Origin: Amylibacter sp. IMCC11727
GTDB taxonomy: Bacteria > Pseudomonadota > Alphaproteobacteria > Rhodobacterales > Rhodobacteraceae
Assembly: GCF_029854195.1 (NCBI RefSeq)
Contig: NZ_CP122960.1
Coordinates: 2,176,001 to 2,240,000, forward strand
Reading direction: 5' to 3'
Length of the DNA stretch: 64,000 nucleotides
The notes under the pieces are model-generated. The model saw only the letters and a program-made list of their open reading frames with translations. It had not been told where the DNA came from and searched no databases. Numbering within the stretch: position 1 is the stretch's first letter; each line of letters begins with the position of its first letter. Positions 1 through 8,515 of this stretch are shown here, one piece after another. The translations under genes and the position numbers were made by a program.

Positions 1-409
1 CCACCGTCCAAGGTTCAAACATCAAATGGCCCGCAAAACTCTCTGCGGCGACTCCCATGTCCTTCAGCGCCGCTTTCACCCCTTTGTCACGTTCAATCGC
101 ATCCGGGTCATAGGCGCGGGACCACACAACCTCGGTTGCGCCTGTTTCCTCTATCAACGCATTTACGACGTCGAGCGCCTTGCCACGCCGCAAGACCAGC
201 TTTGATCCAACCGCACCCAGACTTTCCGCAAATTTCGCAATCCCAAGCCCAAATCGCCACTTGGGCGCAGCGCCCAGGCTTTCAATCAGCTCATCATGAA
301 TGAACACAGGGATCACAGGGCGGCCCGTTGCCACCGCATGGGCCAAGGCGGGATTGTCGGCGAGCCGTAAGTCACGGCGCACCCACCATAAAATGGGAGA
401 ATTTGTCAT
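1..409 (-). CDS. phrB: Deoxyribodipyrimidine photolyase, N-terminal part (cut by window edge)
   Basis: Photolyases repair UV-induced cyclobutane pyrimidine dimers using light, with FAD and an antenna chromophore. Only the first 136 codons are here. The translation opens MTNSPILWWVRRDLRLADNPAL, the N-terminal signature of the family (WxRRDLRxxDNPAL), and continues as the alpha/beta antenna domain; the FAD-binding part lies outside the window. It starts 31 bases after the upstream aminotransferase stop on the same strand, so the two may be co-transcribed. A cryptochrome of the same superfamily cannot be excluded from the N-terminus alone. Confidence 0.85.
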   Translation of the reverse strand, partial: MTNSPILWWVRRDLRLADNPALAHAVATGRPVIPVFIHDELIESLGAAPKWRFGLGIAKFAESLGAVGSKLVLRRGKALDVVNALIEETGATEVVWSRAYDPDAIERDKGVKAALKDMGVAAESFAGHLMFEPWTV

Positions 410-440
410 AAGTCTATTACGACCTCGCGCCTGCTTTGGA

Positions 441-1661
441 TCATAAAACTTGGTCCAGTGCTGCAATCAGTTTTTCGACTTCAGCGGCATGGGTGTAATG
501 CACAAAACTCACCCGCAACACACCATGATCTGGGTCAATGCCCATACCTTGCAAACATCGCACGCCGTAAAAATCACCGCCCCCTGCATTTACCCCCAAT
601 GGGGCCAAGTCCTGCGCCAATTCCGCCCCCGATTTCTGTGCCAACATGGCCACCGTTGGCGCTTTCTGCTCTGCTTCCGTTGGGCCGAGCAACCGAACAG
701 AATTCTTGTCCCGCAGATAATCCAATACGGGCTGCAACAATCTAATCTCATGATCGCGCATCAAATCATGGGCAAAGGCACCACGGGCCGCCGCATCCCC
801 TGCCCCGCCGTGATGTGCGCATAGCGCATCAATATAATCCGCCATGCCCGCACTGGCCGCAACCTGCGCATGATCTGGTCCCGCAGGCGTGAACCGTTTT
901 TCCAGCGATCCTTCGTTGAAATAATGCCCTTGGTTGGGCAACGTGAACCCCAACCCCTCGCGGATCACCATGATCCCTTGATGAGGGCCGTAAGTTTTAT
1001 AGGCGGAAAACAAATACACATCCGCGCCCAGTTGATCCACATTCGGCAGCCCATGGGGCGCGTAACTCACCCCATCCACACAGGTATAAATCCCAGCCGC
1101 CTTTGCAATGGCGCAAATCTCGGCCACGGGATTGATCTCTCCCACCACGTTCGAACAGTGGGGAAAGCACAGCAACTTGACCTTATCGTCGATCAGGTTT
1201 TGCAACGCAGCCACGTCCAAATGGCCCGTGTCAGGATCAATTTTCCATTCGCGGACCTCAATGCCGCGATCCGCCAACCGCCGCCACGGGCCAGAGTTCG
1301 CTTCGTGATCCTGATTGGTCACAATAATTGCATCGCCCGCATCCATCCACTGCCCAAAAGCCTGCGCCAAAACATAGGTGTTTTGCGTTGTGGAGGGTCC
1401 GAAAGACACCTCATGACTGGCAACACCCATAATCGCCGCCAACCGATCCCGCGCCTCATCCATTTCTGCGCCACCCAACCGTGATGGCTCATAAACACCG
1501 TAGGGCTGCACCTTACGTTCCGTATAAAACCGCGTCAGGCGATTAATCACGTGGCGGCAGGTGTATGACCCCCCTGCGTTTTCAAAAAACGCCTGCCCTG
1601 CCAGCGCTTCGGCCTCAAACGCGGGGAATTGCGCCCGCACAAATTCAATATCCAACGCCAT
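441..1661 (-). CDS. Cysteine desulfurase-like aminotransferase class V (VC1184 subfamily)
   Basis: A PLP-dependent fold-type I enzyme of about 406 residues. Visible landmarks are His119 in TNQDHEANSG, Asp196 in CVDGVSY, and the PLP lysine Lys222 in LFSAYKTYGPHQG. Similarity is to the VC1184-type cysteine desulfurase-like family, whose physiological substrate is not well established; it is not IscS or SufS. I chose the start MALDIEF because GGAGG lies 7 bases upstream; an in-frame ATG 30 bases earlier falls inside the preceding terminator. It is separated from the BCCT gene by that terminator and runs into the photolyase gene. Confidence 0.85.
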   Translation of the reverse strand: MALDIEFVRAQFPAFEAEALAGQAFFENAGGSYTCRHVINRLTRFYTERKVQPYGVYEPSRLGGAEMDEARDRLAAIMGVASHEVSFGPSTTQNTYVLAQAFGQWMDAGDAIIVTNQDHEANSGPWRRLADRGIEVREWKIDPDTGHLDVAALQNLIDDKVKLLCFPHCSNVVGEINPVAEICAIAKAAGIYTCVDGVSYAPHGLPNVDQLGADVYLFSAYKTYGPHQGIMVIREGLGFTLPNQGHYFNEGSLEKRFTPAGPDHAQVAASAGMADYIDALCAHHGGAGDAAARGAFAHDLMRDHEIRLLQPVLDYLRDKNSVRLLGPTEAEQKAPTVAMLAQKSGAELAQDLAPLGVNAGGGDFYGVRCLQGMGIDPDHGVLRVSFVHYTHAAEVEKLIAALDQVL

Positions 1662-1681
1662 GACACTGCCTCCAAATACGA

Positions 1682-1710
1682 AAAACCCCACACGCTAGGT
1701 GCGGGGTTTT
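1682..1710 (-). terminator. Rho-independent terminator after the BCCT transporter gene
   Basis: An inverted repeat pairs AAAACCCCACAC with GTGCGGGGTTTT around a GCTAG loop (one mismatch). Read on the minus strand it is a GC-rich stem followed by TTTTT, 39 bases past the distal TAA of the BCCT frame. Confidence 0.8.
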
Positions 1711-1748
1711 ACTGTTGTTTGAAATGCTTGGGGCTTCAACCCCAATCG

Positions 1749-1841
1749 TTATTCGGCGGGCACTTCATGCACGGTTGTCGCAACGCCAGCGGCCTCGCGG
1801 CGACCATCATTGAAGATCGCTTTGATCAAACCAGCGCACAT
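1749..1841 (-). other. Out-of-use C-terminal coding remnant of the BCCT transporter
   Basis: Directly after the in-frame TAG at 1842-1844 the same frame stays open for 30 more codons (MCAGLIKAIFND... ending VHEVPAE) and then meets TAA at 1749-1751, just before the terminator. The residues continue the last BCCT helix and a short cytoplasmic tail, so this was part of the gene. It would be translated only by readthrough, or if the TAG is a sequencing error or a recent mutation. Confidence 0.75.
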
Positions 1842-3449
1842 CTACACCATCACCACCGAGAACGGCAAGGCACCGATCACCATCGCGGTTTGGATCGCTC
1901 CCGTACCGCCAGAGATCAGCAAGCCACCAACCACCAGCGCAAGGGCTGCACCCCAGAACAGAATGTGTGGACGGGCTTTCGGACCTTCGTCACCCGCAGC
2001 GTTAATCGTGTTCACGATCAAAACGGCAGAGTCAGCAGATGTCACCAAGAACGTCATCAGCAAAACAACGATCAACAACGACATACCCCAGGCCAGAATT
2101 TCCGCAATCGGCGCCAGCATGAAGGTCGTCATGGCGAAAATCTTATCACCATTAGACGCATCAAAGATCACGCCACCTGCATCGCCATTCAGTTCCAGAT
2201 CAATGGCAGTACCACCGGCCCAAGCGAACCAAACGAAACACATCAGCGCAGGAACGATCATCGCACCCAGAACGAATTCACGGATCGTGCGACCCTTTGA
2301 AATACGCGCAAGGAACAACCCAACGAACGGCGCAAACGCAATCCACCAAGCCCAGTAGAACACGGGCCACCAGCCCTGCCACTGTGTCAGCTTAAAGGCG
2401 ACAGAGCCCTCAACACCATCAGAGGTCCAAACATTAAAGCTCATGGCAGGCAGTGCGATCAGATAGTCCCAAATCCCGACGACAAAGGCTGTCGCGCCAA
2501 ACCAAGTGGCACCAAAGATGATGAAAAAGCCCAACAGGATAATTGACAGCACCATGTTGATGTTGGACAGCCACTTAATCCCTTTGCCAACGCCTGACAG
2601 TGCCGACAAAGTAGAAGCCCCCATAATCACCAACAACGCAACGACAATCCCGAATGTTGTCGGGTTGCCCGTGATGCTATCACCCGCGGCATTCACCGCC
2701 TCTGCACCATGTGCCAAACCACCAATACCGATACGGCCAAGACCCGCGATGAACTGGTCCACCCCAAAGCCCAAAGTTTGCGCCACACCCAAAATGGTAG
2801 CTACAACTGCAACGATGTCGATAATGTGCCCCACAGGGCCAGACAAAGACTTGCCAAACAACGGTGTCAGGGATGACCGAATGGTCAAAGGCAGACCACG
2901 ACGATAGCTAAAGAAGGCCAAGGCCAAACCCGCAATCGCGTAACAGGCCCATGCGCCCAAACCCCAGTGCAAGAAGGACCACTTATACGCCATACGCACA
3001 TTGTCCGCTTCGCCACCAGTGGTCAGACCCATGATCGTTTCAGGGTTAGACCCGAAATGCGCCACAGGTTCCGCAACGGCCCATGTCAACATGCCAACGC
3101 CGATACCTGCGCCAAACATCATGGAAAACCAAGAAAAATTTGAAAACTCTGGTTTGTCATCTGGTCCGCCGAGGTTCAATCGCCCCGCCGTTGGCCAGAT
3201 CGCCAATCCGATACACACCAATACAAACAGCGCAACAACCCAGATGTACCAAGCGGCGAAATTCGCCAAAATGATGCTGTTCCAGTTCCCTAGGACATTA
3301 CCTGCTTGTGTTGGCCAGAAAATACACCAGACAACCAGCGCACTAATAATGACTTTACTGATCACCGTAACATCGACACTGAACCCGCGATAAAAACCGC
3401 TGTCCGCAGTTTTAATCGGAAGTTCCGTGAGTGGTTCTTTGATAGACAT
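1842..3449 (-). CDS. BCCT family betaine/choline/carnitine (DMSP?) transporter, C-terminally cut
   Basis: A 12-helix sodium-coupled importer of quaternary ammonium or sulfonium solutes. Visible family marks are the glycine-rich stretch MFGAGIGVGMLTWAVAEP near residue 115 and the tryptophan-rich signature around FYWAWWIAFAPFVGLFLARIS. The start MSIKEP is preceded by GGGAGA at proper spacing; an ATG 21 bases upstream lacks one. The frame stops at TAG after PFSVVMV, inside what should be helix 12, leaving 535 residues, while 30 further sense codons follow in frame. Proximity to dmdA-acuI suggests DMSP or glycine betaine as substrate, which is inference. Whether the product works without its last half-helix is unclear. 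Confidence 0.85.
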   Translation of the reverse strand: MSIKEPLTELPIKTADSGFYRGFSVDVTVISKVIISALVVWCIFWPTQAGNVLGNWNSIILANFAAWYIWVVALFVLVCIGLAIWPTAGRLNLGGPDDKPEFSNFSWFSMMFGAGIGVGMLTWAVAEPVAHFGSNPETIMGLTTGGEADNVRMAYKWSFLHWGLGAWACYAIAGLALAFFSYRRGLPLTIRSSLTPLFGKSLSGPVGHIIDIVAVVATILGVAQTLGFGVDQFIAGLGRIGIGGLAHGAEAVNAAGDSITGNPTTFGIVVALLVIMGASTLSALSGVGKGIKWLSNINMVLSIILLGFFIIFGATWFGATAFVVGIWDYLIALPAMSFNVWTSDGVEGSVAFKLTQWQGWWPVFYWAWWIAFAPFVGLFLARISKGRTIREFVLGAMIVPALMCFVWFAWAGGTAIDLELNGDAGGVIFDASNGDKIFAMTTFMLAPIAEILAWGMSLLIVVLLMTFLVTSADSAVLIVNTINAAGDEGPKARPHILFWGAALALVVGGLLISGGTGAIQTAMVIGALPFSVVMV

Positions 3450-3659
3450 AGTCTCTCCCTTGTTTGCCATGAGGTATTCTTGGCCCCCAACTGCGATGCA
3501 AAGGGGACATGACCGACCATAACAGCAAAGACTGCGACATTTTGACTCTTTTTTAACGCCTTTGCCCGAATCCAGCCAAAAATGCGCTTAGTATGCCCAA
3601 TCGTTATGGTAAAACGTCCATTTTGGCGGCAAACAAGGGAAAATCACCACCAAAATTGG

Positions 3660-4139
3660 TCACGGCCGTTCGAAATACACCTTATGAGACCAAGTTTTAC
3701 CGTCCGTGATCACCAGAGTTTCGAATTCCATGATCTGCAACAGATCGTAAAACGTACCCGCCACTCGCAGTTTCTCATCGTCTTTGAACAACCCAGCACG
3801 CAGGTTTGCAGTGAGCTGTGCCAACACGGCCCGTGCGCGGTAAATTGTGTCAAACACCTCATCTTCAAGGGCCACAATAATCAACTTCTGTGCGTTCGAC
3901 CCTTTGGCAAACACCACATAGTTCGGGTTTGCTGGGCTTTCAAAGCGCGACTTGGTCAGTGTCGTGATAAACCGACTGCGCAATTCGGCGCTGGCGGTAA
4001 ACTCCAGCCCAAGAACGCGGTCGAAACTCTCCTGACTGGTAATTTCGGGATAATAATACCCAACCGATGTGTCATCGGCTGCCGTTACGTTGGGCAGTGC
4101 CATCATCACAGCACAGACAAAAGAAAGAGGTTTCATCAT
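3660..4139 (-). CDS. Hypothetical secreted protein
   Basis: I do not recognise this family. It is about 159 residues, with a probable signal peptide MMKPLSFVCAVMMALPNVTA followed by a mixed alpha/beta sequence without cysteines or metal motifs. An earlier in-frame start exists at 4232, but the ATG-ATG at 4139/4136 gives a clean signal peptide. It sits alone between the acuI terminator and the BCCT gene, all on the minus strand, so it may have its own promoter in the 4140-4246 gap. No function can be assigned; a periplasmic or outer-membrane location is likely. Confidence 0.65.
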   Translation of the reverse strand: MMKPLSFVCAVMMALPNVTAADDTSVGYYYPEITSQESFDRVLGLEFTASAELRSRFITTLTKSRFESPANPNYVVFAKGSNAQKLIIVALEDEVFDTIYRARAVLAQLTANLRAGLFKDDEKLRVAGTFYDLLQIMEFETLVITDGKTWSHKVYFERP

Positions 4140-4246
4140 GATCAGTATCCACAAATAGCTTTGGTCTTTGGTAGCAATAATTCCACGTAGCGCAAAATCA
4201 CGCGCGATCACCTTTGATCGACAAACCGTCATATTTCCACCCTGAC

Positions 4247-4294
4247 CAAAAAATGCGCGGCCTATTTGGGCCTGTGGACCCTAGACCGCGCATT
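4247..4294 (-). terminator. Terminator after acuI
   Basis: Perfect 9-bp inverted repeat AATGCGCGG (4252-4260) and CCGCGCATT (4286-4294) with a 25-base loop. On the minus strand the second arm runs into TTTTTT, 23 bases after the acuI stop codon. Confidence 0.7.
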
Positions 4295-4316
4295 CAAATT
4301 TTCAGCTCAGATCGGT

Positions 4317-5306
4317 TTAGGCGTTTACGTCCACAACCACACGACCCTGCACTTGGCCTTTCAGGATGTCTTTGCCGAGTTTTGGCAAATCAGACAGAAC
4401 CGCAGGCACAACCATGGCTTCCAACTTATCCATCGGCAGGTCAGCTGCAATCCGCTCCCATGCACGCAAGCGGTTGTCATAAGGCTGCATTACACTGTCG
4501 ATCCCCAACAGGTTCACACCACGCAGCAGGAACGGGATAACCGTCGCAGGCAGCCCAGCGCCCCCAGCCAAACCAACCGCAGACACGGACGCGCCGTATT
4601 TCATCTGGCCCAGCACCCGCGCCAGCATATCGCCACCAACCGCATCAACACAGCCAGCCCAAGTTTCGGCTTCCAACGGACGTTTCGTGGTTTCGTTGAT
4701 TTCTTCACGGGCCACGATTTGTGTCGCTCCAAGGGATTTCAAATAATCCGCCGTTTCAGGGCGCCCCGTCACACCTGCAACCTCATGGCCCAGCGCGGCC
4801 AACAGAGCCACCGCCACAGAACCAACACCACCAGCAGCACCCGTGACCAGAACAGGCCCATCACCCGCTTTCAGCCCGTGATCTTCCAGCGCCATCACAG
4901 CCAACATGGATGTGAAACCAGCGGTCCCCACAGCCATGGCCTGACGTGTGTCCAAACCTTTGGGCAATGGCACCAGCCAATCCGCATTCACACGGGCCTT
5001 TTGCGAATAGCCGCCAAAATGCACTTCACCAACGCGCCAGCCTGTCAGAACAACCTTATCGCCAGCTTTATAGCGATCATCAGAAGAGCTCTCGACCGTA
5101 CCCGCAAAATCAATGCCTGGAATATGCGGGTAATTGCGAACCAAACCGCCCCCTGGCCCAATGCACAAACCGTCTTTGTAGTTCACAGTGGAATATTCCA
5201 CCGCAACGGTCACATTGCCGTCCATTAGCTGATCTTCGCTAATTTGCTCCACCGCGGCGGATGTTTTGCCTTCGTCGTCTTTGTTTACCATCAATGCGTT
5301 AAACAT
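4317..5306 (-). CDS. acuI: Acryloyl-CoA reductase, YhdH/YhfP-type MDR oxidoreductase
   Basis: AcuI uses NADPH to reduce acryloyl-CoA to propionyl-CoA, removing a toxic electrophile made during DMSP or acrylate catabolism. The 329-residue protein has the GroES-like N-terminal half (YSTVNYKDGLCIG, then HIPGIDFAGTVESS) and a Rossmann motif VLVTGAAGGVGSVAVALL near residue 150. It lacks the structural-zinc cysteines of alcohol dehydrogenases, as YhdH proteins do. AAGGAG sits 8 bases before the ATG, 12 bases past dmdA. The dmdA-acuI pairing is well known in Roseobacter and makes the assignment strong. Confidence 0.93.
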   Translation of the reverse strand: MFNALMVNKDDEGKTSAAVEQISEDQLMDGNVTVAVEYSTVNYKDGLCIGPGGGLVRNYPHIPGIDFAGTVESSSDDRYKAGDKVVLTGWRVGEVHFGGYSQKARVNADWLVPLPKGLDTRQAMAVGTAGFTSMLAVMALEDHGLKAGDGPVLVTGAAGGVGSVAVALLAALGHEVAGVTGRPETADYLKSLGATQIVAREEINETTKRPLEAETWAGCVDAVGGDMLARVLGQMKYGASVSAVGLAGGAGLPATVIPFLLRGVNLLGIDSVMQPYDNRLRAWERIAADLPMDKLEAMVVPAVLSDLPKLGKDILKGQVQGRVVVDVNA

Positions 5307-5318
5307 GATCTGTCTCCT

Positions 5319-6422
5319 TTAAATCCAGAATTTGTCCATCACGGTCGCATCGCGCATCCCGTCTGGGGTTTCTACTTGTACAGCAGTGCCCGCATCCCAA
5401 TGGGTCATGCGCACCATGCCAATCGACACGTTTGTATTGTAATCAGGCGACCACGTGGCGGAACTAATCCGCCCCACGCGTTTGCCATTTGCCATGATCG
5501 GCCACCAATCGGCACAGGCTGGTACGGCATCCCCGTGAATGGCCACAGGGCTAATCATTTGGATCGGCCCTTCCTTGGCCACACGCAACAACGCATCACG
5601 CCCGATACAGCCAATGGCCATTTGTGTATCACAGAATTTGCCAAGCCCACATTCATGGGGGGTGTTGTCATCTGTCATGTCGTTCCCATAAGACAGCAAC
5701 CCGCCTTCAATCCGCTCAATCAGATTGGGACAGCCGGCATGAACATCCAAATCCTTGCCCGCTTCCATCAGCGCGTTCCACAAGGGCATACCAATATCAC
5801 TGCCCTCCACGTAAATCTCATACCCGCCCTGCTTGGAATAGCCTGATCGCGCAATCACCAGATCACGCCCCTGAAAATCAAACCAGCCAAAGCGGAAGAA
5901 CCGCAGGTCTTTCACCTTATCGCCAAACACACGGGCCATCAGCTCATCTGATTTTGGTCCCTGAATACCCAGTGGGGACACATCAGGCTCATCCACCAGC
6001 ACATCCAAGCGCCAGCCATTGGCAATGCCTTTGACCCAATAAAGCAGATCACTGTCCGCTATACTGATCCACCAGCGATCCTCTGCCAGCTTCACCGCCA
6101 CGGGGTCATTCAACATACCCCCTGTTTCATCCACAATCGGTACATAGAAACACTGGCCAATGTTCATGCCGCGCAAATCACGCGGTGTCAGCATCTGCAT
6201 CAAACGCCCCGCATCTGGGCCGCGCAGCTCCACTTGCCGCTCACAGGACACATCCCAAATCTGCACTGCCGATTTCAAATGGTGATAATCTTCCTCCACA
6301 GAACGAAACACAGTTGGCAACAACATGTGATTATAGATCGTGTATGCCTTTACCCCTGCGGCCTCTACGCCCTCAGAAAAAGGTGTGCGCCGCAACCGAC
6401 GCGAAGGTGACAGTAAAGCCAT
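5319..6422 (-). CDS. dmdA: Dimethylsulfoniopropionate demethylase
   Basis: DmdA transfers a methyl group from DMSP to tetrahydrofolate, giving methylmercaptopropionate and 5-methyl-THF; it commits DMSP to the demethylation rather than the cleavage route. The 367-residue protein has the GcvT-like fold. Segments such as SRRLRRTPFSEGVEAAGVK, YNHMLLPTVF, QGPKSDELMARVFG, ARSGYSKQGGYEIYVEGS and GLLSYGNDMTDDNTP match what I recall of the Ruegeria pomeroyi enzyme, not glycine cleavage T protein. Its GGAG ribosome site overlaps the ATGGAGTAA end of the preceding DinB gene, so the two are probably translationally coupled. acuI follows at 12 bases. Confidence 0.95.
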   Translation of the reverse strand: MALLSPSRRLRRTPFSEGVEAAGVKAYTIYNHMLLPTVFRSVEEDYHHLKSAVQIWDVSCERQVELRGPDAGRLMQMLTPRDLRGMNIGQCFYVPIVDETGGMLNDPVAVKLAEDRWWISIADSDLLYWVKGIANGWRLDVLVDEPDVSPLGIQGPKSDELMARVFGDKVKDLRFFRFGWFDFQGRDLVIARSGYSKQGGYEIYVEGSDIGMPLWNALMEAGKDLDVHAGCPNLIERIEGGLLSYGNDMTDDNTPHECGLGKFCDTQMAIGCIGRDALLRVAKEGPIQMISPVAIHGDAVPACADWWPIMANGKRVGRISSATWSPDYNTNVSIGMVRMTHWDAGTAVQVETPDGMRDATVMDKFWI

Positions 6423-6427
6423 CCCTG

Positions 6428-6928
6428 TTACTCCATAAATAGTAGATCAGTATCGGGCGTGGTCACACCAGCCGCCGTCAACATTGCGTGGACTTGACCC
6501 CTGTGATGGGTCTGATGGTTAAAGAAATGCGTGAACAGCTTTGGCTTTGCCACTGCCAGTTCCGCCTGTTTGGTTCCTGACCAAAAAGAGATATCCCCTT
6601 GCAGGTCCGCATCGCGCAACCCGTCGGCCCATCGCGAAATTCGCTGATCCATAGCCGCACGCTGCGTTACAAACGCGTCCCAGTCTGGAAAGTTCTGTGT
6701 ACCAGCGGCAATCGGAGCCTCTGGTGCATCCCCGCCGTCAAAACGCCCCATCCACAGGCTGTCCGCCCACAGAACATGGCTTAACGTTGCGTGAATAGAG
6801 CCAAAGAACGCCCCGCGTTCCAACGCGCGCGCCTCCGCAGACAAACCACTGGAAGCAGGGATCATCCACCCGTTTTGCCAAGCGTTATACTGCGCCATCA
6901 TGCGCATCCAGTCAGGTGTCAAAGACAT
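6428..6928 (-). CDS. DinB family protein
   Basis: DinB/YfiT proteins are four-helix bundles that bind a divalent metal through three histidines and include thiol-dependent S-transferases. Here the likely ligands are His51 plus the C-terminal HxxxH pair (His138 and His142) in FFNHQTHHRGQVHAML; the trailing LTAAGVTTPDTDLLF is also typical. 166 residues is normal length. Only 5 bases separate it from dmdA and 21 from DUF1326, so it is likely a member of the dmdA transcription unit. Its substrate is unknown; a glutathione-dependent detoxification role beside DMSP breakdown is speculation. Confidence 0.85.
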   Translation of the reverse strand: MSLTPDWMRMMAQYNAWQNGWMIPASSGLSAEARALERGAFFGSIHATLSHVLWADSLWMGRFDGGDAPEAPIAAGTQNFPDWDAFVTQRAAMDQRISRWADGLRDADLQGDISFWSGTKQAELAVAKPKLFTHFFNHQTHHRGQVHAMLTAAGVTTPDTDLLFME

Positions 6929-6949
6929 AGGCGTCCCCCCAGATCGGGT

Positions 6950-7651
6950 TTACGGGCCAGACCATTCAATCGGGCAAATCTCGGCGCTCTTGCCACCGAA
7001 ATCCCAATTACGACCGTGATCGCGCACGCGCGACCGTGTACCCACCGCAGCAATAATGTCAGGCCCCATCCAGTATTTGGAATTCTTGATCACAACCGCC
7101 TCATCAGGGTTTGCACCGCCAATGGTCTCAATCTCGCCGTTGATCTTTTTGCCGATGTTAATGCGCCGCTTGCGCCCATCGGTTTCGATCTCAACCTTCG
7201 TGCGTTCTGCATGAATGATCGTGGACACCAGCATCGTGAACAACCCCGTTGTCCCCCCTGCCGCACCAGAGAAAATCTTCAGCAACCCGTCATAGGCCTT
7301 TTGCGTGGCCCGCTCATCCACATAAGCGGCAACCTTCCAGTCGCCCTCTGCCATCTTTCCAGGGATATCCGCAAGCAAGCCCACATTCAGCCCACCGATG
7401 TCTTCCCCTTCAAAGTGGCCCTCATCAATGCGAATAGCCATCCAAGCGTGGCAATACCCTTCCGTCGGCTGATGCTTCCCAAGGGACACAACACACGGAC
7501 AAAACACTTCACAAGAGCAGTTCAAGAACAATTCGCCTTTCAACTCCCAATTCGTCGGCTCCCGCCGTCTGCGCGTCGGCACCATGCGCTGATCGAGCTT
7601 GTTCATAACCTCAATACGATCCGCCGCAGCGCGTGTCTTCTTCTCAGCCAT
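6950..7651 (-). CDS. DUF1326 domain-containing protein
   Basis: A 233-residue cytoplasmic protein of the DUF1326 family, recognised by the N-terminal WELKGELFLNCSCEVFCPC cysteine motif and by the long domain containing HAWMAIRIDEGHFEGEDIGGLNV. The first 32 residues are a basic extension. AAGGGAGG directly follows the stop of the DUF2182 gene and serves as ribosome site. DUF1326 and DUF2182 genes are commonly adjacent, which suggests a shared role, possibly metal-related given the CxC..CxC cysteines; the function is not known. Confidence 0.85.
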   Translation of the reverse strand: MAEKKTRAAADRIEVMNKLDQRMVPTRRRREPTNWELKGELFLNCSCEVFCPCVVSLGKHQPTEGYCHAWMAIRIDEGHFEGEDIGGLNVGLLADIPGKMAEGDWKVAAYVDERATQKAYDGLLKIFSGAAGGTTGLFTMLVSTIIHAERTKVEIETDGRKRRINIGKKINGEIETIGGANPDEAVVIKNSKYWMGPDIIAAVGTRSRVRDHGRNWDFGGKSAEICPIEWSGP

Positions 7652-7665
7652 TTGTAGGGCCTCCC

Positions 7666-8439
7666 TTAGTAAATCCCAGCAGCACGGCCAGCAACGCCCA
7701 GCCCCGCCACAATCAATAATACCCCCACGGGGCGCATCACATAATGCGCAACCTGCGGCAGCTTCTCAAACACCATTAGAACAGTCGCCAGCCCCATCCA
7801 CAACAGGTTCATGGACCCGCCCACGAAACCCAGCGCCATATACCCCCAGCAACACACAACACAAAACGCACCGAGGCCGAGCCCCATGCGCAGGCCGCCA
7901 AGCGTACCCGTACGCCAATTGCCAAGGAAATACTGCATGGGCGCATGACATACCCCGTGGCACACTTCCTTAATCCACGTGAACTGGAACCAGCCCACAA
8001 CAACCAGCAACGCCGCCGTGGTCCACAACCCCGTGGATTGCCCAAACATATCGAGCCAACCGAGCCGCATCAGCCCCGCTTGGATCAGCGCGATTACGAC
8101 GCCAAACACCACCCAAACGATGAAATAGCCCGCAACCACACCAATCAATCCGCCCCACGTGCCATTGGCGGACCGCATCAGCGCCTCATAGGTGGTCATC
8201 GTGTGTACAAAGGTCGGCCCCATCATCGCGATCATCATGATCGCCCACATAGGCACCAGCATTTGCAGGCTGTCCATAGGCGGCATCCCCGCCATGTCCA
8301 TCATGCCAACGCGCGCTCCGTACCAATTCAACCCCATCTGGGTCGCCATGGCATACATCATCCACCACGACACAATGATGGCGACGAAAAACGCCAACCA
8401 CAGCACAGTGCGCACGGAATGATGGGTTAATGCAGACAC
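7666..8439 (-). CDS. DUF2182 integral membrane protein
   Basis: A multi-pass inner-membrane protein of 257 residues with about six or seven hydrophobic segments. DUF2182 is described as a predicted metal-binding membrane family. Candidate ligands here are Met-rich and Cys/His-rich patches: MMDMAGMPPMDSL, MWAIMMIAMMGP, KEVCHGVCHAPM and FCVVCCWGY. The start is GTG with AAAGG about 10 bases upstream. It is the first gene of the minus-strand cluster reaching acuI and is divergent from the GntR regulator, whose operators lie 53-91 bases upstream. Confidence 0.85.
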   Translation of the reverse strand: MSALTHHSVRTVLWLAFFVAIIVSWWMMYAMATQMGLNWYGARVGMMDMAGMPPMDSLQMLVPMWAIMMIAMMGPTFVHTMTTYEALMRSANGTWGGLIGVVAGYFIVWVVFGVVIALIQAGLMRLGWLDMFGQSTGLWTTAALLVVVGWFQFTWIKEVCHGVCHAPMQYFLGNWRTGTLGGLRMGLGLGAFCVVCCWGYMALGFVGGSMNLLWMGLATVLMVFEKLPQVAHYVMRPVGVLLIVAGLGVAGRAAGIY

Positions 8440-8491
8440 AAGCAGAAGCCTTTCAGAAACACGATTCTTATGCTACACCTAGGCCAAATCC

Positions 8492-8506
8492 AAATGTCAG
8501 ACAATT
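8492..8506. promoter_or_regulatory. GntR/FadR-type operator, site 1 (imperfect palindrome)
   Basis: AAATGTCAGACAATT: the TGTCAGACA core resembles operators of FadR-subfamily GntR proteins (TTGTCTGACAA type, read on the other strand). It is centred 24 bp from site 2 and lies between the divergent DUF2182 and GntR genes. Confidence 0.6.
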
Positions 8507-8515
8507 AAAATCATC

